This document shows, piece by piece, positions 31,044-41,539 of a stretch of DNA of 64,000 nt (the stretch's first letter is position 1; every line of letters begins with the position of its first letter). This DNA is from Chara braunii (lineage: Eukaryota > Streptophyta > Charophyceae > Charales > Characeae): assembly GCA_003427395.1 (NCBI GenBank), contig BFEA01000127.1, positions 748,196 through 812,195 on the forward strand, given 5' to 3'. Position numbers and translations under genes: made by a program. The notes under the pieces are model-generated. The model ran no database searches. It saw only the letters and a list, made by a program, of their open reading frames with translations, and was not told the origin of the DNA.

Positions 31044-31511
31044 TTGGTTGGACGTAAAAACGGGCGGGAGGCGAGAGTGGAAGGGGAGATGGTTGTGAGT
31101 CTTGTAAGTCGGGGGCGTAACTTGGGGCGGGTTGTGATGGCGTATGAGCTGAAGGATTTGCATGACTACTCGGAAGGGCGGGAGTTTGAGTTTATGCCCT
31201 CCATAACACGTCATTCCATCCGTCATTATGAGATAGATGCGCGAGGTGAGCTGATGCAACGTTTGGCTATCGGGCTTGGCTATGAGAGTGATGATCTTCG
31301 TGATGTCATTGTTTTCGTAAGCAAGGAGCATGAGGATGTTCCAAACCGTCATGAAGGATATGGGGAGGATGTGGTGGAGTTAATGATTCAGTTGGTGACG
31401 TCATCGTTGTTGAAAGAACACGAAGGACGGCTGGCTGGTATCGTTGAGTGGGAGGCCAAGTTAGACTTGCCATTGGAGGGGCGACACTATCTTAGGGGGG
31501 AGTTGCAGTGA
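31044..31511 (+). CDS. Hypothetical exon-like frame, 155 codons
   Basis: Unlike its neighbours this frame has balanced amino-acid use: ELKDLHDYSEGREFEFMP, then GELMQRLAIGLGYESDDL, VIVFVSKEHEDVPNRH and EDVVELMIQLVTSSLLKE. It begins inside G-rich sequence and ends at TGA, and the first 35 residues are basic and poorly convincing, so the true start may lie at Met43 or an exon boundary. No domain is recognised. The opposite strand has an overlapping open frame (31352-30936) that looks less protein-like. It may be the last exon of a gene or chance. Confidence 0.3.
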   Translation: MVGRKNGREARVEGEMVVSLVSRGRNLGRVVMAYELKDLHDYSEGREFEFMPSITRHSIRHYEIDARGELMQRLAIGLGYESDDLRDVIVFVSKEHEDVPNRHEGYGEDVVELMIQLVTSSLLKEHEGRLAGIVEWEAKLDLPLEGRHYLRGELQ

Positions 31512-33780
31512 GGATTGATAGGGATATGTGTGAGTGATTGTGGAATTTGTGGTGGTGCGCAGTATTGCGGAGGTGAGAGTGATTGCAGGGGTGAGAGTGT
31601 TTACAGGGGTTGAAATATTCTTACAGAGGTAATTACGGGGATGAGTGTGGTTGCATGGGTGCTCATGAGGTAAAATGGGTGTATGCGTAAGGGGGGTTAT
31701 TTGGTGCGGGGTCCGAAGGCTGTCGGAATTCGGGTTAGTGGGTTGAGTGGTGGGAACATGGTGGATGTGAGGGTTTGGCGCAAGATCAGGAGTTGTGGAT
31801 TTGGTGCATTCCCGAGAATTCGGGAGGTGAGTTTGGGGTTTCGAGTGCATTGTATGACGAGGAGTTGGTCAGCGCGGTGTGCTTTGCGGGTGATGAGGAA
31901 GCCTGGACTAAAAGTGTCGGGATGGTGTGGTAATCGAGGGGAATATTCCTCGGAATTCTTCTTGCGTAAGTGGCTGTTTTTTTAGGGCGGTTGTCGGGAC
32001 AGAGTGGTATCTACTCTCAAGGTTTGATCGGGGTCAGTCGTTGGCACCGAGGGATGGCAAGGAAAACTGACCGAGAAGCATCTGAGGCAAGCGTATAGGC
32101 GAGAACGAATCATGGGGCGAGGGACATGAGTTCTTCGTGTGATGGTGTGGTCTTCGCGAGGGGTTCTTGTAAAGAAGCGCATTGGCTTGGCACCGAACAT
32201 TTTTGCGCGGGGTTAACTGCAAGTCGCCTGATTACGCAGTTGGGCTGCAGGGTATGGTTGGGCACCTGGCAGGCAGTTGGTCGGTGTAGCGTCCAGTAGG
32301 GTGATTTTCTATTGGAAAGGGGGGGGGTAAAAACAAGTCTTTGTATACGTGTTGCGTGGCCACCAGGTAGGGCGTAGCAAATCTACTGGCGATCAGGATC
32401 CAGTCTTTTTGTATAGATCTTTTGTTTCATGGGAGGAAGTAGGTAGGTCTGTAGGGGGATGGAGTGCGAAGGAGCGAGTGGATGAGCGAGGGTGGGTGGG
32501 TAAGGGCGTGATTGTGTGACAGTTTGAGGCGGTGAGGGTGATCGTAGAGGAAAGTGTGTTTGTGTGGGTGTTTGTTGGAGTGAGAGCGATAGTAAGGGTG
32601 CTTGCGGGGATGAGTGTGGTTGCGAGGGTGATCATAAGGGAGAATGGGTTGTATGCGTAAGGGGAGTTATCTGGTGCGGGTTCTGGTGAGTGTCGGAATT
32701 CAGGGTTGATCGAAAGGAACATGGTGGGTGTGAGAGTTAAGTAGTGTAGCTATCTTCGGAGCTCGGTCAGTAGTTCTTGCAGATACTGTTTGACGTACAG
32801 TGACAACGCGAACTAGTTTTGGGATTATACGTGACTCATGAGGTGTGTTTGCATGAGGTGGGTGTATGAGTGAAGAGGAAGGGTGATCTTACGGGATTGG
32901 TGTGGGAATAAGGATGCGTATTTCTCGGGGTGTTATTTGCATAAGTGGGTGTTATATGAGGCAAACATACTTGGCACAGCGTTAACTATCCTTGCTTTTC
33001 GTACGAGTAAGCACGAAACAAATATAATGGGACTAGAATCTTCTTATGGATAATAAAAAACAAGGATAAATAAGCAAGATCTTTTATGTATATATATACA
33101 CACACACATAAAGATTGGTGGTTTTTAGACGAACAAATGGAGATGGCTAATTAGGCGAACCATACTTGATTTGTGGGAAATCTAAGTTTGTCAGATTCGT
33201 TGTGGCTTTTCATTTATGACAACAATTCAACACTTGATTGGTATGGGACGAAAAACGCTTTTTGAGAATAAAGCAAAACAAAAGTCCCCTACTCTTAGGA
33301 ACAATCCTCGGGGAGTCGGTATTAGAGTGTATGTGTGACCCATAAGTTAAAGTTAGGGGGGTAGTATGAGCAGAGCAATATCTATTATTAAAGTTTGATC
33401 GTGAGGTTGGCGTAGGTTCTTATGACCGACTACGGAGATGGTGTGAGGTTCCTAAGACAAGAGTTTTTGAAGTGGAATGAGTTAGTCAGGGATCGAATGG
33501 TTATCTATGGGTGCGCGTAGTGAACTGGAAATCCCTCGCAGCAAGTCAACAGGGTACAGGTGGACCCTTAGGATGAGGTGCTATTCGGGAGGTGTTTAAT
33601 GGTGTTTCTCAGAGTTCTTTGTGGGTGAGTAAAAAAGAGGAAGCGCGCGTGGCCATCGTGATCTCTAGAGTTTGTAGCCCATGACAGGGATCTTTGTATG
33701 CTTGTTGCGAGAGCATTAGGTAGGGCGTATGAGGTCTGTTTGTGATCACGAACTAATATTTCTGTAGGGAGAATTTCAAC
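31512..33780. repeat. Degenerate ~1-1.35 kb repeats, G/T-rich
   Basis: GTATGCGTAAGGGG followed by GTTAT(T/C)TGGTGCGGG occurs at 31682 and 32650, each preceded by GATGAGTGTGGTTGC and followed by GGAACATGGTGG. TTTGTATxCxTGTTGCG and (A/C)AGGTAGGGCGTA occur at 32340-32380 and 33690-33730. A (C/T)TCGGxxTTxTT...GCxTAAGTGG block occurs at 31950 and 32921. The units are heavily diverged and contain no gene I can support. Confidence 0.55.
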
Positions 33781-33988
33781 GTAGTAGGTGTATTGGGATG
33801 GGGAAAGCGATATAATTCGTAGGGAGCTGGGGCATGAAGGGGGGCGCATGAGCTGGGGAGGGAGAGGGAAGAGATAGGAAGAAACAGGAAACAGGAAGAA
33901 GAAGAGGAAGAAAAAGAGGTGAGGGAGAGCGAGGGGAAAAGGTCATGAACGGGTGGGAGAGAGGGCAAGTGGCTGATAGCGAGACAGG

Positions 33989-33989
<1 letters not shown>
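33781..33989. other. Purine-rich spacer
   Basis: A GGAAGA-type purine run of about 130 bp (33840-33965). Nothing is encoded on either strand that I recognise. Confidence 0.4.
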
Positions 33990-34047
<58 letters not shown>

Positions 34048-34160
34048 TGTCACAAACAGAACTGCCCGGTAAACTGTAGGTAGAGAGAGAAGAGGACAAC
34101 AAACGAGGGGCTGTGACAAACTGTTTCGTCGGAGTTTCACCGACTCATCAGGAGGCTGAA
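33990..34160. repeat. (TA)n(TG)n and family M, copy 3
   Basis: A TA then TG tract at 33990-34045 is followed by ATTGTCACAAACAGAACTGC, ACAACAAACGAGGGGCTGTG and TTTCGTCGGAGTTTCACCGA. It is the same order as at 19969-20070, again with a dinucleotide tract at its left edge. The unit continues into CTCATCAGGAGGCTGAACC, which is not present at 20 kb. Confidence 0.8.
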
Positions 34161-35187
34161 CCCTATCAGTCTGCAGAATCCCCTCACTGATTACACTGTT
34201 AGTGATGATCTACCTTAACCACAATCAAGGTAGACTATCACCCACCGACACCAGGTGGAAATCTCTACAGACAGTCGGTTCATTCCCCATCACAAACCAG
34301 TAAAGTATCCACGAAAAAGTGTATATATATATATGTGTGTGTGTATATAACGTATATAGAGAGAGAGAGACAGAGAGAGGGGGAGAGAGGGGGAGAGCAG
34401 GAGAGAGAAAGAGAGAGAGCGAGAACAGATAGCAGGGACAAAAAAGAGGAAATAAGGTTTGGGCGAATGGGGGAGGAGGACGGGGGAGGGGGTGGAGGTG
34501 GGGAGGCGCGGGAGGAGAACGTGGGGGTAAGCGTGGGGGTTAGGAGAGGGAGTGGTATTGTGATAGGCGTTTTGCCCATCTTCCCGACAAGGGTTCTTAG
34601 GCGATCACCGAGCCGTGGCTGCGGGGGGACTCATGCAGACCGCAACAAGATGCGTGGGCACTTGTATTGAGGCTGGAGTCATCCAGACGGCGTGTAGATC
34701 ACGACATTAAGAATCCCTAGAGTTTTGTCAAGGTTTAAGGACATCCGGGCTAAGGAGGTTATACGTGTGACGTAATACTCTATAGGTAGTGCTGGAAGCA
34801 TATGTAGATGCTGTCTAGAGGGGAATCCACCCCAACTATTGTATCAGGGCATGTTGCCGGTAAGTGTGTGACAAAAAACAAATGCAATGAATCGACAACC
34901 CAAAGAGATGGGAACAGCATCATGTTTCCAGATGTCACTACAGTACGAGTACATAGCATCCACGGCAAAAAACCATCACAAGTTAGCCATTGATGTTCCA
35001 TTTACCAGACGATGTCCCGGGCATTCATTGGAAAAAAAAAAAAAAAAAAAAAGGGGGGAACAGGGGGAAAGGGACATTCCATCATTCGGGTTAAGGTTTA
35101 GACGTCACCGGAGAGGAGAGGAGAAGAGATCTCCATCACCCGGAGGACCAATTACCACTCGGGGAGGAGGGGGGTAGGCGCATCCCC
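34161..35187. other. No gene recognised; microsatellites and A run
   Basis: TA/TG and GAGAGA tracts lie at 34321-34420 and a poly(A) of about 20 at 35031-35052. Two segments, GTCGGTGGGTG-like and TATCACCCACCGAC, suggest small hairpins near 34190-34250. No coding region is supported. Confidence 0.4.
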
Positions 35188-35257
35188 TTAAGCGCTTTTC
35201 GCTATCCGCGCCTTGGGATAGCTCATCAGAGGGTAAGAGTACTGTACGTCTCTTCTC

Positions 35258-35307
<50 letters not shown>

Positions 35308-35639
35308 ATATATGGTGCGAAGAGGAAGAGAGAAGAGAGAGAAGAGGGGGAAAGGATGGAGATAGATGGGCGGGTGGTGAGAGGAGAAGAGGAGATTGGG
35401 CGAGGCAGTGGTTGGTGGGACTAGAGAGATCTGAGGAACACAGGGGGGGACGAGGGTTTTTTTTGGCATGGGCATAATTACTAGTGTATCAGAGGAAGGG
35501 TGGGCGGGGAAAAGGGGAAGCATGGGGAGTGGGTGAAGAGTGGGTATTTGGGTGGGGTCAAGTGGGCGGGTATGAGGAGGCTTACCAGGTGAGCGTTAAT
35601 GTCGGCGTTGGTGAAGAGCTCGTCTGCAGCCGCAGCCAT
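35188..35639 (-). CDS. Duplicated two-exon-like unit, copy A (40-aa model)
   Basis: Exon 1 (35639-35586) reads MAAAADELFTNADINAHL and ends at CTG followed by GTAAG, a good 5' splice site. Exon 2 (35256-35188) follows a long CT tract ending in TCCAG, a good 3' splice site, and reads in phase RRDVQYSYPLMSYPKARIAK, then Ser-Ala and TAA. The 329-bp intron contains the (CT)n array. Function is unknown. Copy B at 38.0-38.12 kb shares both segments, which is the main evidence that they belong together. It could be a decayed retroelement gag start and not a host gene. Confidence 0.4.
35262..35309. repeat. (GA)n microsatellite
   Basis: About 24 GA units. On the minus strand it is the CT tract before the proposed 3' splice site of copy A. 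Confidence 0.85.
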
Positions 35640-36779
35640 TGCTGGTGAGTGAGGCAGAGCTAATGTCGCTGAGGGGCGAAGGGAGGAGGTCTCCTTCCTT
35701 GTGGCCGAGGGAGCGTCTTGTTCAGAACGACGTTTCCTCTGAAGGTGTGTAGGAAGGTGGATGAGGATGATGGCAGAGAGTGAGTCGCGGGAGCGTCAAC
35801 ATACACGCTATGGAGGTTGTATGTTCCAAGGCAGGCAGTGTGCGCTAGGTATGTTGAGGCACGGTCGGGGCCGCGCTCTGAGCAACCGTAAGATGCGACT
35901 GAGAGTTCCATGAGGGAGTGATATAGTGAAGAGGTGTGTGTGTGATAGATGGCATGTGGCGGGGAATGTTCGGTGAGGGGTCTCAAGTGGGGGGGAGGAG
36001 TATGAGAGTACTTCGGCCATACTTGTTGGTGGGCGTAGCTTGGGAAGGTTGTTTTGTGTTGGGGGGCGTAGTTTTTTTTGGGGGGAAGGGGGGAGTCGAA
36101 CTTTGTCTCAGTATGGTGGCAGCGTGTGTTCTTGTCTTCGTCTTCGCAGGAGTGAGGCTTGTTGGTTTTTGCGAGGTGCCGACTGTGCGGGGAAGCTGTA
36201 CTGGGTGTCAGTGGATGCGTCGTTAGGAGAACGTGGGAAAGGGGATGTCTTTTTCGTGGGCGTCTTGTAGAGCGGCTATGGCGGAAGTCTGTTTTGTTTG
36301 TAATGCGTGTGGTGCACGACTCGTGTGTTTGGATCTCGTCGTCCGTCTGGTGTGTTGTCGTCAAGTGCCAGGGTATGTATCGTATGTGTCCTGTCCGGTA
36401 GTGTTTCGAAATTTTTTTTTGGAAAAACACGCGGGGGGTATTTTGGTTGGGGTTGGTGTGAACCGTCAGATGTGGGGGGGGTATTTGCTGTCATACTAAT
36501 GCGCAGATGTATGGTGTAGGCTTATTTTCAATTTTTTTACCTGCGGGGTTGTTTTTGGTCGGGGAGCTGGGGATTCGTGGATGTGGACGTATAATGTGGG
36601 CAGAGGTAGTGTTCCGTGTAGACTGGTCATGCCTTGTTCCTTGGCGTGTTGGTGGTGTACGAATGGGGCCATTTTGTCTATTGGTAACAACATTTACTAG
36701 GCTGATTTCCTGGGGCGCAGTAGTCTGGTTGAGTAAGTATTTATGGATGTATGGGTATAGAGAGGTGTGTATGTAGGTG
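35640..36779. other. G/T-rich stretch, no gene
   Basis: Frames on the minus strand (36430-35660 and others) are rich in H, P, S and T because the plus strand is G/T-rich. I see no domain on either strand. Confidence 0.4.
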
Positions 36780-37130
36780 TGCAAGGGTATAGTTATGTAG
36801 AGATCTATATATGTATTTATATTTATATATCGTATATCTATATATTTCTTTGGTATGGCTATTTCTGTTTATATATTGTTGTGTATGTATGTAAAACATA
36901 TTTATATATATATATATATAGGTATATATATTTATACAAATATATATATATATGTATATGTTATATATTAATATATGCATATATGTATGTGTATGTGTAT
37001 GAGGTCCATCCCCTCTCTTTTTTTAGGAAGAGAAAAAAAAAATTTGCCCAGTTTTTTTTTTTTGGGGGGGGGTGTATATGTGTGTGTGTGTGAGTGTGTG
37101 TATGTGTGTGTGTGTGTGTGTGTCACACAA
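36780..37130. repeat. TA-rich then TG microsatellite region
   Basis: Interrupted TATATA sequence at 36800-36995, T and G runs near 37050-37070, then TG repeats to about 37123. Confidence 0.85.
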
Positions 37131-37320
37131 CACAAAAGGTAGGGAAGGGGCGGAAGGAGGAGGAGGGAAGGAGGACAAACAATCACTCTCGTTTTCGGTG
37201 GAAACGTCAACGCTAAGCCACAAGACAGTACAGGTAGAGACGTGGGGAAGGAGGAAGAGGGAGGGCATCACGGGTAATGTCGAAGTGTATTACGGTCGGT
37301 ATGCGGGGTAGGGGAGGGGA

Positions 37321-37540
37321 TGTGGAGGAGCGGTGTAGGGTCATGGTGGGGGAGGAAGAGGAAGCGAAGAGGGGGGCTGGCGTGTGGAGGAGCGGTGTAG
37401 GGTTGTGGTGGGGGAGGAAGAGGAAGCGAAAAGAAGAGAGGAGAGGCAGACGGGGCGGAGGGGAAGGGGAGAAGAGGTGGGGTGATGAGGACAGAGAGAG
37501 GACAGAGAGAGGACAGAGAGAGGGGGGAAGGATTGAGTCG
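37321..37540. repeat. 62-bp tandem duplication and purine tract
   Basis: GTGGAGGAGCGGTGTAGGGT occurs at 37321 and 37383, each followed by GTGGGGGAGGAAGAGGAAGC. A GGACAGAGAGA triplication follows at about 37489-37520. The plus strand is almost all purine and the minus strand pyrimidine, so open frames are compositional. Confidence 0.75.
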
Positions 37541-37667
37541 GAAGAGGGAGGCATAGGTACGGACATGAGTTGCATATCATGCGTGACTTGCGTCTACTTC
37601 AGGTTATGGTGTGGTTCGAGGAGAGCGGAAAAGAGGTCAGCAGGTGGGTTCTACCCCTGCATTGCGA

Positions 37668-38120
37668 TCAGGACCAAGGTCCGTGTGTGTGTGTAGTAGT
37701 GTAGCATAATAAAGCAACCCAAGATATGAGAACCTCCTCCGTTCTAAACTCACCTTCCATATTCATTTGTAGATCATTGCACGTCCTCTTAAATGGCAGC
37801 CACCAGTCAGCAATACCTGCATGCCAGTCCATGGAGGGGGGAAGAAGAAGTGGGTGGGAGGAGAGGAGATAGGGAGCAGTGATGGCATGACCATCATAGT
37901 TGGTGTAGTAACCAATAGAGGAGGGGTGGCGCGTACCCTTAAGCGCTTTTCGCCGCTTGCGCTCAACACGGCTCATCAGAGGGTGATATTCTCTGGCTCC
38001 CATTGTGGGGGGGAGTGAGAGAGAGGGGGGGTTGAATGAGCAAGAGGTTGGGCCGATTACAGGACTCAGCACATGCTCGTTGATGTCAACATCCACGAAA
38101 TGATCGCTTGTAGCTGCCAT
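37668..38120 (-). pseudogene. Duplicated two-exon-like unit, copy B
   Basis: From Met at 38120 the frame reads MAATSDHFVDVDINEHVL, matching exon 1 of copy A at D, F, DIN and H. Further down the same frame comes YHPLMSRVERKRRKALKG, matching the PLMS segment of copy A exon 2, before ending at 37668. Here the splice donor is not GT and the two segments lie only about 85 bp apart, so the unit may read straight through or be decayed. Upstream on the minus strand CACTTTGGTGCTGCGATCG (near 38150) looks like an LTR-element primer-site region, so the protein could be the start of a gag-like gene. Function is unknown. Confidence 0.4.
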
Positions 38121-38228
38121 CGTTGTCTCAGATGGACAATGTACACCCCGCTGTCGATCGCAGCACCAAAGTGTTATGGAACTTAACTTAGTGCTTGTCG
38201 ATCGTGCTCTCACGAGCTGCACACTCAC

Positions 38229-40120
38229 TTTACTATTAGAGGGAGTAAAGTGAAGCAGTTTGAGGAGGATAAGATTTGAAGAGATACTTCAAGCTGCCGA
38301 AAGCTATGGCGGAGATCGCTCCCTACCAATAGCGCAGCGAAGGTACAGCAAGACGGGGGAATAGGAGACGGAGAAGAGGAGTTGAAGGCCAACAGTGGGT
38401 TCTGCCACATACCAGGCGTGGTTTGTGAGGAACCCATTGGCTAGGAGGATAGATATATAGTGGGTGGGGGGGTTGGGATGTCGAGGTTGAGGTAGTGTAT
38501 GTGTGTGGGGGGATCGACGTTGACGGTGGGGTTGGAAGGTTGGGGGAGTGAAGTAGTGTGATATGGTCATGGGGAGTCGGGGTGTGGGAGGAATGGTGTG
38601 ATGAGGGGGAGTACAAGTGCCATGATGACAGGGAGTGTTGGCATGTGCATAGGGGTGGTGGGTGGTGCGGTTGAGGCAGGGGGGTTGGGGTATGGTGTGG
38701 GTGATGAGGAAGGAAGAAGGAGGGTGGTTTCTTGGGGTGGGGGGGGGGGGNNGCAAAGGGGGGTCAGGGGGGTCAGGAGTTTTGGCGCGAGTGTGTTTGT
38801 GGGCTGTTTGCAGGGTTGGTAGGCGGGCACCAAGTGGGAGGGGAAGCTGTTGGCGATGTGAACTGGGATGGAGGAGCACGGGTTGTCTGTATGTTGATGG
38901 AGGTTGGCTTCTTCTTGGGTAAGTGGGAGGGTAGCTGTTACATGCACGTGGCTATGGCAGGTTGTGTTTGTGTCTGTATGCCCTTTTTTTGGCGGGCGTG
39001 GTGGTTCAGACCTTTTGGCAGGTGGTGGCGATAGGTTGTGGCGGGGTAAGGTCCTTTGTTTGCTTTTTTTGTTCTTTTGTTGATCTGTGACCGATTTTGG
39101 TGTCGTTTCGTGGGAGGTGTGGTGGGCAAGTTGGGTTGTGGTTTTGTTTTAGGTGGCAGGTGGGTATTGTGGGGTTCTCTTTTTTGGGGGGGGGTTGGGT
39201 TTTGAGTAATTTAAGGAGGGTTTTTTTTGGGGGGTGTGGGTTTACGGCTGGGTGTACTGTGTGCAGGGACGGTCTAGGGCTGTTTGGTTTGTGGTTATGA
39301 TTTCCTTAAATTCAGTGCTTAGATCTGTCGATTCACTGGGGGGGTTGAGGTAAGGGTCAGTGGGGGGGCATAGTTGGTCACTGGCGGTTTTTTTTTTTTT
39401 ATGGTGGACTCAAGGTTTTTGTTTTATTTGTGGGTTTTTTGTGGTGGTCTGCATGTGTTTTTTTGAAGGTTCATTTGTTTTGGGGTCCCTTGGCCAGGGT
39501 CAGTGGGGTGTTGTGAGAAGGTAAGTCGGCAGTGTGGGTGAGTTTGCTTTCATGTGGTGTTGGGGTTCGTCAGAGGGGGGAGAAGGTGGGGGGTCTAGGA
39601 GCGCGAGTTGGAGATCGGTGGGGGGGCCTAGGGTGTGTGGTGGTTTGGGGGTGTGAGTTTGGGGCTGGTGGGTGGGGCACCGGGTATTTTGTGTTGGTTT
39701 TGTGTGGCCACCTTATGTTTACGGGGTGGGCTATTATATTGATTTGAGTGTTTATTTGTGAAATTTCGGTTGTGCCTTCACGTTTTCAATTATGCAGTGG
39801 GTGTGTAAGTGTTTGTGTGGTTGTTTGCATGGATGTTTGTATGGGTGTTTGTTGGTTGGTGCATGTGTGTGTGGGTGTGTTTCATTGTTTGGTTGAGAGG
39901 TTGGAATCTAATTATTAGTTTGCGTGAGTGTGAAGGGTATGGTAGAGGTGTCTTTACTACCTTGTGGGTGTGTGGGGCATTGGTGGTGGGACGGTGAGGT
40001 CACAGCTGTTGGGTGGGGTATTGGCAGTGAGGGGTTGAGACCGGCAGGTGGGTATATATTAGGGGCGTGGGTCCAATGGTAGGTAAGTGGGGTATGCATG
40101 TGTACGCGTGTGTATGATAT
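38229..40120. other. Strongly G/T-rich plus strand, no gene
   Basis: Many GGG runs and GGTTT repeats, and very little C on the plus strand. An NN at 38751-38752 marks uncertain bases in a G run. Frames on the minus strand give Pro/Thr/His-rich strings with no domain. I see no gene here. Confidence 0.5.
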
Positions 40121-40319
40121 CCGTGCAAATTGGGGGGTGTGCGTTCGCAACCCTTAGGCTGCGGTATAGTGGGTTTCCGCGTCTGTGTCAAGGTGTCGCA
40201 TTTTTGGCGGCGGGCGACCAGGACGCAAAGTGGGTTCTTAGGGGGCAAAAAAATTTGGGGGACCGGTCCTTGCCAAAATTGCGGACTACCTACAACTAGC
40301 TCTGGTAGAACCGGGACTT

Positions 40320-40430
40320 TTGGAAAAACAAAGGACCGGTCCTCGGGTGGAAGTGGACCCCAAAAAGAAGTGGGGGGCATTGGACCGGTCCTCGGGTAGA
40401 AGCGGATCCCAAAAAGAAGTGAGGGCATGT
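40320..40430. repeat. ~49-bp tandem duplication with GGACCGGTCC
   Basis: GGACCGGTCCTCGGGT followed by CCCAAAAAGAAGTG occurs twice (40332 and 40382). A third palindromic GACCGGTCC is at 40260. No gene is recognised in 40121-40530. Confidence 0.75.
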
Positions 40431-40529
40431 GAACTGCAAAAGGGCCCTCGGGCCCAGGCGATGAGCCCCATCTTCTCAAAACAGGGAGGTCAGGCACAAC
40501 GAAACAGGTGTTTTGCAAGTGGCAACTTT

Positions 40530-40901
40530 GGCGATTTTCTGTGCTCAGACGAACATGCACAAAAATCTGAAATTTTGAGAATCCATAGATGAGGTCGTGT
40601 TCTTTCCAGAAATAATAATAGAACATTTACAAAAAATCATTTAGACTGCGAAATAATCGTCGCGCCGATTCAACACATTTTCTATTTTTGCCACTTAGCC
40701 ATGCCTGGGCCAATTAAAAAAGTACTCCAAATTCAGTGAGTTTTCGTGCTCAAAAGAATGCGTGAAAAAACCTGAAAATTGAAGTACTCGTAGATTTTGT
40801 TGTGATCTTTCCAGGAAAAATGCTAAATAAATTAAACAAAATCATTCCAACTGCGAAATGGATTGCGGCCGCAATTTGACCCATATTTCAATTTTGCCAT
40901 T

Positions 40902-40905
<4 letters not shown>
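40530..40905. repeat. Two ~205-bp units
   Basis: GTGCTCAGACGAACATGC at 40540 and GTGCTCAAAAGAATGCGTG at 40747 start units that share TCTTTCCAG(A/G)AA, AAATCATT(T/C)(A/C)(A/G)ACTGCGAAAT and TT(T/C)(T/A)(A/T)TTTTGCCA. They are diverged and non-coding. Confidence 0.7.
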
Positions 40906-40977
<72 letters not shown>

Positions 40978-40985
40978 CGCGCGCT
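40906..40985. repeat. (TC)n then (GC)n microsatellite
   Basis: About 56 bp of TC followed by about 20 bp of CG alternation. Confidence 0.9.
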
Positions 40986-41131
40986 CTCTTTTGTGTTAGC
41001 TCTTAGTCTCATTGATTTGGCTACCTTAGACAATCCAAGGTAGGTGAGTGGGGTATTTTGTGTGTAATACTATGCGTGTGTACGACATTCATGTTGGTAT
41101 ATTTGTAGGTGGGCAGGTGTGTATAGGAGTG

Positions 41132-41136
<5 letters not shown>

Positions 41137-41213
<77 letters not shown>

Positions 41214-41375
41214 GGTGTGTGGGTGTGTGTGTATGTGTGGGTGTGTGCCGAGGGGGGGAGGGGGGGGGGACCCCTCCCCCACCAATCAATCAATTAATCA
41301 ATCAATCAATCAATCAATCAATCAACCAACCAATCAATCAATCAACCAGTCAATCAATCAATCAATCAAAAAAAA
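41137..41375. repeat. (TG)n, G run, then (ATCA)n
   Basis: TG repeats at 41137-41245, G and C runs at 41252-41281, then ATCA tetranucleotides with ACCA variants to 41370 and A9. On the minus strand the TGAT array follows the end of LINE C in its sense direction, as a simple-repeat tail would. Confidence 0.85.
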
Positions 41376-41539
41376 AGAAAAAATTGTACCCGACCCCAAT
41401 TGGCAGGACCCCTCTCCCCTTGGCTGCAGCGGGCCGATTTCGGTCGCGGCCCCGCGGCCCCGCGGCTCCGACCGCGGGTCGAGGTCGTGCCCGCGGCGAC
41501 CCCGGCCACTGGGGATACATAGCTCCATCGGGCATAGGA

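Noticed and set aside
35660-36430. A 256-codon minus-strand frame rich in His, Thr and Pro
   Set aside because: The amino-acid content follows from the G/T-rich plus strand. No domain is seen and similar frames occur throughout 30-40 kb.
38304-38947. Overlapping minus-strand Pro/His/Thr-rich frames
   Set aside because: They pass through two ambiguous bases in a homopolymer and are explained by composition.
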